From positions 1 to 35,421 of the forward strand of contig NZ_JAGSIE010000013.1 of NCBI RefSeq assembly GCF_018138385.1: 35,421 nt of DNA. Direction: 5' to 3'. Each line of letters starts with the position of its first letter. The stretch's first letter is position 1. Below, one piece after another: positions 18,511-27,600 of this stretch. The translations under genes were made by a program, and so were the position numbers. The notes beneath the pieces were generated by a model, which saw nothing but the letters and a program-made list of their open reading frames with translations, ran no database searches and was not told the origin of the DNA. This DNA comes from Allobacillus saliphilus (GTDB taxonomy: Bacteria; Bacillota; Bacilli; Bacillales; Alkalibacillaceae).

Positions 18511-19785
18511 ATGAATAACAGAGTAGAGCAGATGAAAAAAGATTGGGCAGAAAATATTCGTTGGGTAGGCGTTGAACGTCCCTATTCGGCTGAAGAGGTT
18601 GACCGCTTAAAAGGTAGTTTACAAATTGAGCAAACGTTGGCGAAAAGAGGGTCTGAAAAACTTTGGAAGCTAATCAATGAAGAAGACTATGTAAATGCTC
18701 TTGGTGCGTTAACGGGTAACCAAGCGGTTCAGCAAGTGAAAGCTGGACTGAAAGCTATTTATTTAAGCGGTTGGCAAGTAGCAGCAGATGCGAATATGGC
18801 CGGTCAAATGTATCCCGATCAAAGCTTATATCCGGTCAATAGTGTACCGAATGTCGTGAAGCGGATTAACCAAGCATTGCAACGGGCGGACCAAATCCAT
18901 TATTCAGAAGGCGATGACTCTATTGATTGGTTTGCGCCAATTGTTGCCGATGCAGAAGCAGGCTTTGGTGGTCAATTAAATGTGTTCGAATTGACGAAAG
19001 CGATGATTGAAGCAGGAGCATCTGCCGTTCACTTTGAAGACCAACTTTCTTCTGAAAAGAAATGCGGTCATTTAGGTGGAAAAGTTTTATTACCGACACA
19101 ACAAGCGGTGAAAAATTTAGTTTCTGCTCGTTTGGCAGCAGATGTGCTAGGAACCCCAACGATCATCATTGCACGAACGGATGCAAATGCAGCAGACTTA
19201 ATTACGAGTGACGTCGATCCGTACGATGCTGAGTTCTTAACAGGTGAGCGCACAGTTGAAGGCTTTTACCGCACGAAATCTGGTTTGGATCAAGCGATTG
19301 CCCGTGGGTTGGCTTATGCACCGTACGCCGATTTAATTTGGTGTGAAACGTCGGAACCGAATCTTGAAGAAGCACAGCGTTTCGCAGACGCTATCCATGA
19401 AAAATATCCAAATAAATTATTGGCATATAACTGTTCACCTTCATTTAACTGGAAGAAAAAATTATCGGATGAAGAGATTGCAAATTTCCAAAAAGAACTC
19501 GGGAAAATGGGCTACAAATTTCAATTCGTTACATTAGCTGGCTTCCATGCGTTGAACCATAGCATGTTTGAATTGGCTCGCAAGTATAAGGACGAAGGAA
19601 TGAAAGCTTACTCGGAATTGCAGCAAGCTGAATTTGACAGCGAGGAGTATGGCTACTCTGCGACTCGTCACCAACGTGAAGTTGGAACAGGCTATTTCGA
19701 CGAAGTTTCCCAAGTCATTTCAGGAGGAACTTCATCAACGACAGCACTTGCAGGATCGACAGAAGCAGAGCAATTTAAAAATTAA
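18511..19785 (+). CDS. aceA: Isocitrate lyase
   Basis: Isocitrate lyase splits isocitrate into glyoxylate and succinate, the first step of the glyoxylate shunt. The 424-residue protein carries the catalytic signature KKCGH at residues 183-187 (active-site Cys185) followed by LGGKVL, and the usual [10 protein letters not shown]-type motif seen here as [22 protein letters not shown] ribosome binding site lies at the end of aceB. It is the last gene of the aceBA unit and is closed by a strong terminator. B. subtilis lacks this pathway, so this helps to separate the host from that species. Confidence 0.97.
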   Translation: MNNRVEQMKKDWAENIRWVGVERPYSAEEVDRLKGSLQIEQTLAKRGSEKLWKLINEEDYVNALGALTGNQAVQQVKAGLKAIYLSGWQVAADANMAGQMYPDQSLYPVNSVPNVVKRINQALQRADQIHYSEGDDSIDWFAPIVADAEAGFGGQLNVFELTKAMIEAGASAVHFEDQLSSEKKCGHLGGKVLLPTQQAVKNLVSARLAADVLGTPTIIIARTDANAADLITSDVDPYDAEFLTGERTVEGFYRTKSGLDQAIARGLAYAPYADLIWCETSEPNLEEAQRFADAIHEKYPNKLLAYNCSPSFNWKKKLSDEEIANFQKELGKMGYKFQFVTLAGFHALNHSMFELARKYKDEGMKAYSELQQAEFDSEEYGYSATRHQREVGTGYFDEVSQVISGGTSSTTALAGSTEAEQFKN

Positions 19786-19798
19786 TCGGTAAGTAAAA

Positions 19799-19825
19799 AA
19801 ACCGCTCCGAGTTGGGGCGGTTTTT
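19799..19825 (+). terminator. Terminator of aceBA
   Basis: AAACCGCTCC at 19799-19808 pairs with GGGGCGGTTT at 19814-19823 around GAGTT, with further Ts. Repeat array B1 begins immediately after it. Confidence 0.93.
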
Positions 19826-19828
19826 GAG

Positions 19829-20001
19829 TGCTATCGTTCTAATCGAGGATAGCACATAATTTTCTTGCGTTACCGTTGAATAGAGGTTCTCTAATCGAGG
19901 GTAGCGCACAATTTTATCACGCTACCCGTGAATAGCACGTCCCTAATTAACGGAAGCATACAGTTCTAGATCACTTACCGGTGATTAGACCGCCACTAAT
20001 C
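19829..20001. repeat. 52-nt tandem repeat array B1 (family B)
   Basis: Three diverged units repeat at exactly 52 bases: the marker TAATCGA or TAATTAA begins at 19840, 19892 and 19944, with a fourth partial copy from 19997. Each unit contains GAATAG or GATTAG, then seven bases, then CTAATC or a relative. In the last unit the arms are perfect: GATTAG at 19983-19988 and CTAATC at 19996-20001. Other inverted repeats include GGTAGCG/CGCTACC at 19900-19926 and TGCTATC/GATAGCA at 19829-19854. The array lies between the aceBA terminator and the 3' end of the convergent ArAE gene, and is related to the array at 35126-35421. Confidence 0.8.
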
Positions 20002-20043
20002 TAATCAATCTCTCCTTATTTTCTTTTTATCGCTTGTTTCAAT

Positions 20044-21081
20044 TTAGATTTTTCTTTTTTTTTGAAAGTCTTCAGGCTTAATTGTAAAGTAAGTTTCGAC
20101 TAATTGATAAATCGATAACAGTTCGTAAAGTAGAATAAAGTGCGATGGAAATGCTGTAGACCTCGGTTTCTCTTCAATAATTTCACTTTGATTTCGCCAA
20201 AACAAATCAACGAGCTTTTTCAGCTGTTCTCGGTGCTCTTCAAGACTAAAATCTTCTGCAACTTGTAGCGAGTGGGAGATATTCTCAACATGAATAAATA
20301 ACATGTCTTTCTCTTGTTCAGTTAAGTCCAATGTTTTTGACGTCATATAATACACATTCTCAATATGGTAATTAATCAACTTCAATTGTGTGAGCTTTTT
20401 GTTCACTGCTTTCAGTTCATTGTTTTCAGCTGCAGTAAGCGGGTGATATTTTGCTTCGTCTCGCTGATAATTAATGAGCACTTCAATTTTAAAAACTCTT
20501 TCTTCTAAAGACTCGAGTGTTTCAAGCATGTTCGGGTCTTGTTTTTGATCACTTAGAGCCGCAGAAAAAATGCATTGAATCGTATCACCTGTATCTTGAG
20601 CGAGTTTTTTCAGTTTGTACGTAATCGATGATTGATAATTGGGTGGCATCAAGAACATATTTACCAATGTTGAAACAGCCAAGCCGATTGTGGTCGTACC
20701 GAGACGGATAAAAAATGAAGCCATAAAATTGTCGTGTACGACTTCAATCATTGCAACAGAAGTTAACGTCGCAACGAGCAGACCGTCAAATAGTTTGAAT
20801 CGGTATGTCGTCACAATAGTAAACACAGCTGCACAGGCATAGGTCAATGCGGAATGTCCGAATAATGTGATGAATAATACAGCATAAAATGAGCCAATTG
20901 CAGAAGCTGGAAAACGGACGATTCCTTTTTTAATCGATTGGGCTACGGTCGGTTCAACCGTAACGATTGCTGTAATGACCGCGAATACCGGTGGCCAACC
21001 GATCCATTCACAAATCCATGCAGTAATAAATATAGCGATTCCTGTTTTCAATACACGACTGCCTGCAATTCGTTTCATCAT
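20044..21081 (-). CDS. Aromatic acid exporter (ArAE) family membrane protein
   Basis: The 345-residue protein has a hydrophobic N-terminal half with about four to six membrane segments, starting with the pattern RVLKTGIAIFITAWICEWIGWPP, and a hydrophilic, helical C-terminal half. This is the layout of the ArAE_1 (DUF939) family of Bacilli, related to the FUSC/AaeB exporters. The motif AVITAIVTVEPTVAQSIKKG is characteristic. The substrate is unknown; export of aromatic acids is only the family name. The start may be the ATG at 21081 or the one three bases later; GGAGATG serves either. It follows lytH in the same direction with a 69-base gap. Confidence 0.85.
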   Translation of the reverse strand: MMKRIAGSRVLKTGIAIFITAWICEWIGWPPVFAVITAIVTVEPTVAQSIKKGIVRFPASAIGSFYAVLFITLFGHSALTYACAAVFTIVTTYRFKLFDGLLVATLTSVAMIEVVHDNFMASFFIRLGTTTIGLAVSTLVNMFLMPPNYQSSITYKLKKLAQDTGDTIQCIFSAALSDQKQDPNMLETLESLEERVFKIEVLINYQRDEAKYHPLTAAENNELKAVNKKLTQLKLINYHIENVYYMTSKTLDLTEQEKDMLFIHVENISHSLQVAEDFSLEEHREQLKKLVDLFWRNQSEIIEEKPRSTAFPSHFILLYELLSIYQLVETYFTIKPEDFQKKRKI

Positions 21082-21150
21082 TTCATCTCCAATAGTTCAC
21101 TATCTCTATTTTTTCACTAAAGGAGAAATATTTCAATTGGGTGATACAAG

Positions 21151-22104
21151 TTATCCGTTGGTATTTCGTTCCCAACGTCTTAATGATGGATAAGGGTCAT
21201 AAGCCCATTCATATTTACCGTTATCTTTGTAAATTCCATAATGTAAGTGAGGCGGAAATTTTCCTTGTGTTCCTTCAGGTCCATATCCTGTTGAACCGAC
21301 ATATCCGATAACTTGTCCCGGTTCAACGAGTGTGCCCTCTTCGATTCCTTCTTCAAAACTGTTTAAATGAGCGTAGTAATGGTAGATGTTATACGCATCA
21401 CGAATTCCGATTCGCCACCCGCCGTACTTGTTCCATCCTTTAATTTCAACAATTCCGTAAGAAGCAGATTTGACGGGTGTTCCGTAACTGGCAAAAATAT
21501 CAGTTCCTTCATGAATTCGTCTACCCCCATAACCACGCGAATCTCCCCACGTATTTCTGTAACTATAATTAAAATTTTTCGAAACGATAAAAGAGCGCTC
21601 ACTTAAATCAAGTGTTTGGAACTTGTGAAAGATTTTTTCCATTAAAGCAATTAAATCGGCAGCTTTTTCTCGATCATAATAAACTTCCAAAGCTTTTTGC
21701 ATTGTACCTTCTTTCTCAGTTAACTGCTGAATGATGGAAGCATACGTAAACAAAACATCTTCATCATCTTGGATATCAGCAATTCCATCACCATTTCCAT
21801 CCATGCCTTTTCCGCCAAAAAGCTGAATGGCTTCTTCAGAATGTTTTCGTTCATTGTCAAAGTGAAGTAATCCAAACCATGTCTCAGGCTTGATGATAAT
21901 CCCTGTAATTCTTCCTTCGATATCTTCATTAATATTCCGTTCATATTGGTCCATCGCAGCAAGTGAATACCAAGGCAAGTCTGTCACAGCAGCGGTCTTT
22001 CGATATAGTCCCATTCGTTCAAGATATTCATTGTCTTCCTCTTCGGCTTGCACTGTCATGGGTATAGATAGCAAAATAATAAGTAGGCATAGAAATTTTC
22101 GCAT
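21151..22104 (-). CDS. lytH: LytH-like M23 endopeptidase (sporulation)
   Basis: LytH is a sporulation-specific L-Ala-D-Glu endopeptidase that trims peptide side chains of the spore cortex. The 317-residue protein has a signal peptide (residues 1-20, cleavage after VQA), a middle region with an acidic calcium-loop-like stretch DGNGDGIADIQDD near 102-114, and a C-terminal M23 peptidase domain. The zinc and catalytic residues are His198 and Asp202 in RIHEGTD, His242/His246 in YHYYAHL and His286/His288 in PHLHYG. AAAGGA precedes the start. It is divergent from yutD. Secreted to the inner-outer forespore space by inference from the family. Confidence 0.9.
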   Translation of the reverse strand: MRKFLCLLIILLSIPMTVQAEEEDNEYLERMGLYRKTAAVTDLPWYSLAAMDQYERNINEDIEGRITGIIIKPETWFGLLHFDNERKHSEEAIQLFGGKGMDGNGDGIADIQDDEDVLFTYASIIQQLTEKEGTMQKALEVYYDREKAADLIALMEKIFHKFQTLDLSERSFIVSKNFNYSYRNTWGDSRGYGGRRIHEGTDIFASYGTPVKSASYGIVEIKGWNKYGGWRIGIRDAYNIYHYYAHLNSFEEGIEEGTLVEPGQVIGYVGSTGYGPEGTQGKFPPHLHYGIYKDNGKYEWAYDPYPSLRRWERNTNG

Positions 22105-22143
22105 ACAGATCGAGATCCTTTCTCTAATCGGATATTTAGCTAA

Positions 22144-22158
22144 TGCTTAGTGTAAGCA
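22144..22158. promoter_or_regulatory. Palindrome in the lytH-yutD divergent promoter region
   Basis: TGCTTA at 22144-22149 and TAAGCA at 22153-22158 form a perfect inverted repeat around GTG, between two divergent genes. It could be an operator or a 5' hairpin of the lytH message; there is no direct evidence for either. Confidence 0.3.
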
Positions 22159-22227
22159 GCTTAATTTATTTCATGTAGAGAATGGATAAGGAAATTATGG
22201 TACACTATTGATAGCGAGGTGATCTCC

Positions 22228-22497
22228 ATGGAACTTCAAGGAACGAATTATGAATTAATATACGATTACAGGGAAGCTTTCAATGAAGAAGCAATTGAAG
22301 AAAAATATGTAGATTTGCTGGCGAAATATGATTTCCTTGTCGGAGACTGGGGTTATGGTCAGCTTCGTCTGAAAGGTTTTTATGATGATCAAAATCAAAA
22401 AGCGACCTTTGATACGAAAATATCTACGTTAGAAGATTATATTTATGAATATTGTAATTTTGGTTGTCCTTATTTCGTTTTGAAACGAATTGACTAA
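22228..22497 (+). CDS. yutD: YutD family protein (DUF1027)
   Basis: This 89-residue protein matches the YutD/DUF1027 family of Firmicutes, of unknown function. Its pattern YDFLVGDWGYGQLRLKGFY and the end EYCNFGCPYFVLKR are characteristic. The ATG at 22228 is chosen because GAGGTGA lies five bases upstream; a GTG within that site would add three residues but would use its own ribosome binding site. The protein is acidic and soluble. Two cysteines lie close together near the end (YCNFGC). It is a single-gene unit with a terminator, divergent from lytH. Confidence 0.9.
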   Translation: MELQGTNYELIYDYREAFNEEAIEEKYVDLLAKYDFLVGDWGYGQLRLKGFYDDQNQKATFDTKISTLEDYIYEYCNFGCPYFVLKRID

Positions 22498-22500
22498 TGA

Positions 22501-22537
22501 AACCTTGTTCTACCTAAGTTGGTAGTGCAAGGTTTTT
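22501..22537 (+). terminator. Terminator behind yutD
   Basis: AACCTTG at 22501-22507 and CTACC at 22510-22514 pair with GGTAG at 22521-22525 and CAAGGTT at 22528-22534, with an internal TT/TG mismatch, followed by TTTT. Confidence 0.85.
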
Positions 22538-22553
22538 TATTGGGTATGAATAC

Positions 22554-22588
22554 AAAAAACCGAACGATTTGAATGAAAAATCGCTCGG
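22554..22588 (-). terminator. Terminator of the haem protein/DDAH operon
   Basis: Read on the minus strand, CCGAGCGATTT pairs with AAATCGTTCGG (22560-22588, one wobble) and is followed by TTTTTT. It closes the operon of the two genes at 22607-24238. Confidence 0.9.
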
Positions 22589-22606
22589 ATATCTGTTAGA
22601 ATCATT

Positions 22607-23458
22607 TTAGTCTCGCTGCAAAGGTAGTGTACAGCATCTGAATGAGCCACCGGACTTTATAATTTCCGATAAATCGACAGGGATCACTTCATAACCTTTG
22701 GATGTTAATATGTTATTCAACCGTTCGTTTTGAGGAAGGCTAATGATCTTTCCATCACCGATTGATAGGACGTTCGGTCCCATTTGAAATTGCTCTTCTT
22801 CCGTAACAGAAATCAAATGATAATTGGATTGAAGCTTTCGTAAATCACTTTTCGTAAACGCATCACGGTAAACAAGAGCGGTATCTTCACTAATAATATT
22901 AAACACACAATCGAGGTGAAGAATATCATCTTGAAGCTGTAATGGTCGTACGTTGTAATTCGGTAATCGTCGTTGCAAATCAATCGCGGCTTCAATTGTT
23001 GTACGTCCACTTAATCCAACCCAAATTGTATCATAATCAATGACGACATCTCCGCCTTCTATTGAACCTGCTAAACCATCTTGAAAAGAAACCGATTGTT
23101 CATGTAACCAATTTTTCAGTTGTTTTGTTTCATCTTGGCGTACTTCTTCGCTCATGGAAGCTACGAATAACTCTTCATCAATTACGAAGGCGATGTCACG
23201 TGTGAAGACTTGTTCATTTAAACGTGACTTCGGATAAAGTTCAATCACTTCAACGCCTTCCGATCTCAACACGTTTAAAAAATGTTTGTGTTGTTTTGTG
23301 GCAAGCATTGTATCTATATTACTCGATTTGTAATGTTTTTGTGTTTCGTTAATAACGTCGGTGATTTCCATAAATGTTGGCTTTACGACGACAGCTTTTT
23401 TTAAAGTGGAATACTCAGACCTACAATTTACTTTATGATTTGGTGCGATTCCTCTCAT
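22607..23458 (-). CDS. DDAH-like amidinohydrolase (guanidino-modifying superfamily)
   Basis: The 283-residue protein belongs to the guanidino-group-modifying enzymes that include dimethylarginine dimethylaminohydrolase (DDAH), arginine deiminase and amidinotransferases. The expected active-site elements are present in order: FTRD (85-88), EGGD (134-137), LHLDCVF with the catalytic histidine His181, and near the C-terminus GGSFRCCTLPL with the nucleophile at Cys275 or Cys276. Hydrolysis by this fold releases citrulline or ornithine-type products. GGAGG lies eight bases before the ATG. It is the second gene of an operon, 45 bases behind a YqcI/YcgG haem protein. The length of about 280 fits DDAH rather than arginine deiminase (about 400). 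The actual substrate is unknown. Confidence 0.85.
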   Translation of the reverse strand: MRGIAPNHKVNCRSEYSTLKKAVVVKPTFMEITDVINETQKHYKSSNIDTMLATKQHKHFLNVLRSEGVEVIELYPKSRLNEQVFTRDIAFVIDEELFVASMSEEVRQDETKQLKNWLHEQSVSFQDGLAGSIEGGDVVIDYDTIWVGLSGRTTIEAAIDLQRRLPNYNVRPLQLQDDILHLDCVFNIISEDTALVYRDAFTKSDLRKLQSNYHLISVTEEEQFQMGPNVLSIGDGKIISLPQNERLNNILTSKGYEVIPVDLSEIIKSGGSFRCCTLPLQRD

Positions 23459-23503
23459 GTTGATACCTCCATTGTTTTTCCGCGAGACATAACATCTTTA
23501 TAA

Positions 23504-24238
23504 TTAGCTATTTTTATGGTGAAAAGGGCATTTTCCTTTGATTGGTTCAATGTCATCACCGATAAAGAATTGCTTCCATTCATTATGTTCAGGATCACCG
23601 AAATGGCTAATATCCGGGTGTTTCGGTAAACCATCCCAAGCTTCTACGCGAGCGCGGACTTTCTCACGAGACATAATGCCGCCTTTTTCTGTGCCTTCGA
23701 GCCCTTCAAAAATCTTACGTGGCTGGAAACCTAAGACGAGACTGTTTCCGAGGTCTCTTGTTTTTCTTTGCTTATAAGCTGGTGCATTACCGAATGCGAA
23801 TATTGGCTCACCTGCAAAATGGAAATCCCAAAGATAATGTTCAGGGTCTTTCGGTGCATCGGCTGGCCAATCGAAACGATCTTGCTCATGTAAATATTGC
23901 AGAATGTCCCAGAAATACGAACGGTAATATTCAATTGATTTTTCTTCAGACTCAGGCTCCACAAAAATGAATAATCCATGCCTTGTTTTATTTTCAGGCG
24001 TGAAGAGACTTAGAAAGCTCTCCACCGCTTCAGGTAAGTGATCCCATTTATTATGTTCAATGTACGAATAACGAAGCTCACCTCTACGCTGAGCCGTCAT
24101 ACCGAAGAAACATGGGAATGTCGGATCTGTAACAATTTCACTAAACGTTTTATATTCTCTTAACAGCCAATCCGGTAGATGGTCTGCTTGTTTAAAATCA
24201 TCTTTTGTAAGTAAATATGAACTGTTTGTGGTCAACAT
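23504..24238 (-). CDS. YqcI/YcgG (GntA/DcsA-type) family protein
   Basis: The 244-residue protein belongs to the YqcI/YcgG family. Characterised relatives, as I recall them, are haem-dependent N-hydroxylases of guanidino compounds: GntA in guanitoxin and DcsA in D-cycloserine biosynthesis, the latter acting on arginine. Family features seen here are FPCFFGMTAQRRGELRYSYI (41-60), the centre WDFHFAGEPIFAFGNAPAY (137-155), RDLGNSLVLGFQPR (161-174) and a C-terminal CPFHH (237-241). No signal peptide is present. AAAAAGGAG precedes the start. It is the first gene of an operon with a DDAH-like enzyme. N-hydroxylation of a guanidino substrate here is inference from the family and the neighbour. Confidence 0.83.
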   Translation of the reverse strand: MLTTNSSYLLTKDDFKQADHLPDWLLREYKTFSEIVTDPTFPCFFGMTAQRRGELRYSYIEHNKWDHLPEAVESFLSLFTPENKTRHGLFIFVEPESEEKSIEYYRSYFWDILQYLHEQDRFDWPADAPKDPEHYLWDFHFAGEPIFAFGNAPAYKQRKTRDLGNSLVLGFQPRKIFEGLEGTEKGGIMSREKVRARVEAWDGLPKHPDISHFGDPEHNEWKQFFIGDDIEPIKGKCPFHHKNS

Positions 24239-24265
24239 TCGTTTGATAACTCCTTTTTATCACAT

Positions 24266-24289
24266 GTAGAAAATATTTTACGCTTCTAC
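24266..24289. promoter_or_regulatory. Inverted repeat upstream of the haem protein/DDAH operon
   Basis: GTAGAA at 24266-24271 and TTCTAC at 24284-24289 are inverted repeats separated by 12 bases and enclose the AT-rich AAAATATTTT, about 28 bases upstream of the start codon of the minus-strand operon. The place fits an operator over the promoter. The regulator is unknown. Confidence 0.35.
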
Positions 24290-24375
24290 TCATATACCAA
24301 AATATCCCCGCTATGACGGCGATTTAAACATATCCTTCCAGTAGCGGGCGTGTTACCGAACATTTAAACGGCTGG

Positions 24376-24566
24376 TTACAGTGTTCAATCTTAGAGGTTC
24401 AGTGTTGATTCGCAGTGCTTCAGTGTTATTTCTCGCGCCTTCAGTGTTCAATCATATAGCTTCAGTGTTAATCCGTGCATCTTCAGTGTTAAATCGCTCT
24501 CCTTCAGTGTTAATGTGCACATCTTCAGTGTTCATTCGCTCACCTTCAGTGTTAACCCGTATGCTT
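24376..24566. repeat. 21-nt tandem repeat array A2 (family A)
   Basis: Nine units of 21 bases are marked by CAGTGTT at 24379, 24400, 24421, 24442, 24463, 24484, 24505, 24526 and 24547; a decayed tenth follows. The unit core is CTTCAGTGTTNATNCG. The reverse complement of array A1 (5864-6052) has the same core apart from CAGGG for CAGTG, so both belong to one family about 18 kb apart. It lies just behind the terminator of the Snf2 helicase gene (minus strand), as A1 lies behind a similar hairpin. Open frames across it are by-products of the 21-base period. Confidence 0.92.
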
Positions 24567-24580
24567 AGCGTTTTAACATA

Positions 24581-24606
24581 AAAAAGCACCGACCGAAGTC
24601 AGTGCT
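24581..24606 (-). terminator. Terminator of the helicase gene
   Basis: On the minus strand AGCACTGAC and GTCGGTGCT (24585-24606) form a 9-bp stem with one wobble, capped by a TTCG tetraloop and followed by TTTTT. The stem core GCACTGAC is shared with the hairpin at 5800-5823 beside array A1. Confidence 0.88.
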
Positions 24607-24622
24607 TACTTAATTATTTAAA

Positions 24623-27600
24623 TTAAACATTCAACAACTCACGAATTTCATTTTCACTTAAGCTTGTGAAGTTCGTTTCGCCTGGTTGTATCACATTTTC
24701 AATTAGTTCTTTTTTACGTTGCTGCAGCGCATGGATTTTTTCTTCAATCGTGCCTTTCGTAATTAACCTGTACACTTGTACAACTTTTTTCTGTCCCATA
24801 CGATGCGCGCGGCCTGTCGCTTGTTCTTCGACGGCTGGGTTCCACCATAAGTCGTATAAAATAACCGTGTCTGCGCCGGTCAAGTTCAGTCCTGTTCCAC
24901 CAGCTTTAAGGGAGATTAGGAAGATGTTTTTTTCTCCGTCGTTGAATCGATTGACCATATCGACGCGGTGTTTTGAAGGTGTTTGTCCATCTAAATAGAA
25001 TACATCTTCGCCCATCGCGTTCATTTCTTCACGAATGATTTTCAACATGCTTGAGAATTGAGAGAAGATCAGAATCCGTTGACCGTTTTGTCTAGCTGTC
25101 TCAACCATCTCCAGAAGCTGATTCAATTTGCCAGATTCACCTTCATATCCTTCAATAAATAAAGAAGGGTGGCAGCATAACTGGCGCAATCGAGTAAGTC
25201 CAGCTAATATTTTCATTCGACTTTTCTGAAAGCCTTCATTAGAAATGGCGTTTGCGGCTTCTCCTTGGATTTTTTCTAGATAACCTAGATAGAGTTGTTT
25301 TTGATCTTTCGTCAATTCGGAATGATTCACCATTTCGATTTTATCCGGTAGCTCGGTCAATACGTCTTGTTTGATTCGACGTAAGATGAATGGACGACTC
25401 ATTCTGGAAATCTGTTCTTGTGGAAGTTCACGAAACGCTTTTTTGCTTGGGAAAAATCCAGGCATGATCACATCGAATAACGACCATAACTCATCAAGTG
25501 AATTTTCGATGGGTGTTCCACTTAATGCAAAGCGTCTGCCGGCACGAATTGCACGAATCGCTTGCGCTTGCTTCGTCAAATGGTTTTTGATCGCTTGTGC
25601 TTCATCTAAAATGAGCGTCGAAAATCGTCTTTCACGATACTGCTCTAAATCCTGTCGTACCAATGGATAGGAAGTAATTAACACGTCGTACTCATGGGCG
25701 TACTTAAATAACATCTCACGCTCACCGATACTTCCGTGGATCACACAAACCTTCATCGATGGCGCGAATTTTTCGAACTCCGACTCCCAGTTATAAACGA
25801 GGGAAGCGGGTGAAACGACGAGGGCGGGTTGATCTTGCTCAGGATTATTTTCTTTTTCAGATAAAAGATAAGCAATCGTCTGAAGCGTCTTCCCGAGCCC
25901 CATATCATCCGCTAAAATTCCACCGAACCGATAACGACTTAATGATTTTAGCCATTGGAAACCGAAAATTTGATACTGACGCAAATCAGCGTGAATTCCG
26001 TCTGGCAATGGTACATCAAAAGTTTCAGGGTTTTTGATATCCTCAATTAGTTGTTGAAAAGCTTGATTATAATTTTTTCTGAAATGTTGCGACATCGCTT
26101 CATCCATTTGAAGTCCGCGGTAGGCAGGGACATGGATTTTACCATCTTTTAAATCATCTGGATTTAAGCGCATCTCATCAAAAACCGTTGAAATCTGGGC
26201 GAAAGAATCCTCATCAAGCGGTACGAAGCGGCCATTCGGCAACCGGTAATATCGTTTTTTTTCGACGACGGATTGTATTAATTGGCTAATTTCACTTTGG
26301 TCGATATCTCCCAAATCAAAATCGATTTCCAAAAAGTCTCCGTTCGAATCTAAATCAACATGAACAGTGGGAGACTCAATTTCATCTACGAGTAGATTTT
26401 TCACAGCGTTTGTTAAATAAATAGCTACATCTTCTTCCAACTGCGGTAACAAATAATATAGAAACGTAAACGTATCTTCCTCATCATCCAAGTAAAGCTC
26501 TTGGCCATTGAACTTAAATCCCGCTTCTTCAATTACATTCATCACACGCTGTTCTTTCTCAGTATCACGTATTAGAATTTTTGAGGAATCTTGTTTATAA
26601 GCACCATCTGGTTGCATCGGATCAATTTCGATGTCGTCATACAAATAGTGGACATTTGCCGTTAATCGTTCTTCATCTTGATCTAAATGCATCGTCGCTT
26701 GCAGTGATGGGTTGATCATAGCGTCAGATACACTTTCAGAAAGGTTAACATCACCGATTTTTTTCAAACTCGGCACGACATTCGAAACGAAGGCATCCAT
26801 TTGATGTTGTTTAATCGGAATGCTCGACTTCGGGTTTCGCACCATAAACCCATAAATATTATTCATGATCTCCCGTTGGTTTGCATTCAAATGATAAAAA
26901 TATTGACCTTCCTGAATGATGTCGTAATTCTTGAAATAATGGAAATGATCCATCGCATCAAAACCGAGCTCATACCCTTGATTGCTCTCATGAAGCGAAA
27001 AATCAAACGGCAAAGCATCCTCCAAAAAGTGAATCTCCTGAAAATTCCCTGTCACATCTTCGAACGTACATCCTCTTTCTGAAAGGGCAGTTAACAGCTG
27101 TTTGGCGAAGTACGGTGGAATCGTCAATCCTTTTTGGTTGGTTGTCGGCTGCCATTGGTTTTCATAGAACGCGTCACTACGGTATATGTCCAAAAGAATT
27201 TGCATTACTCGCTGATCTTCTTCTTTGAACATATGTAGTTTTGGATCATAAGAAAATTTCGGAGTGAAGAAATGCTCGGATTGTTCATCCACACTTTTTA
27301 AAAACTTTTTCAGGTTTTTGACGACATATGTACGATTGACGCCGGTCTTCATCTCGACAGAAAGTAAAAGACCTTTAAATAATTGATGTTCGATTTTTAA
27401 AATATATTCCGTTTGAAGCGGTTCTTTATGTAAAGTTGAATCCGCTGAATTGGTTTCCATGAAAAGGTTGATTATTCTAGCCGAGAAATCCTCAGTAGGT
27501 TTAGGCTCGTTGTTCACTTTCCGGGTAGGCATATCATTTTGCTTACGCTTTTCTAAAAATTCATCGAACAGTTGACCTTTGTCAACCGCTTCTCGACTGG

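Noticed and set aside
20639-20842. Plus-strand open frames antisense to the ArAE, lytH, haem protein and helicase genes
   Set aside because: They lie wholly within confidently assigned genes on the other strand and lack start signals.
24381-24581. Plus-strand open frame over array A2 reading repeated SVL units
   Set aside because: Same reason: periodic non-coding repeat without a ribosome binding site.
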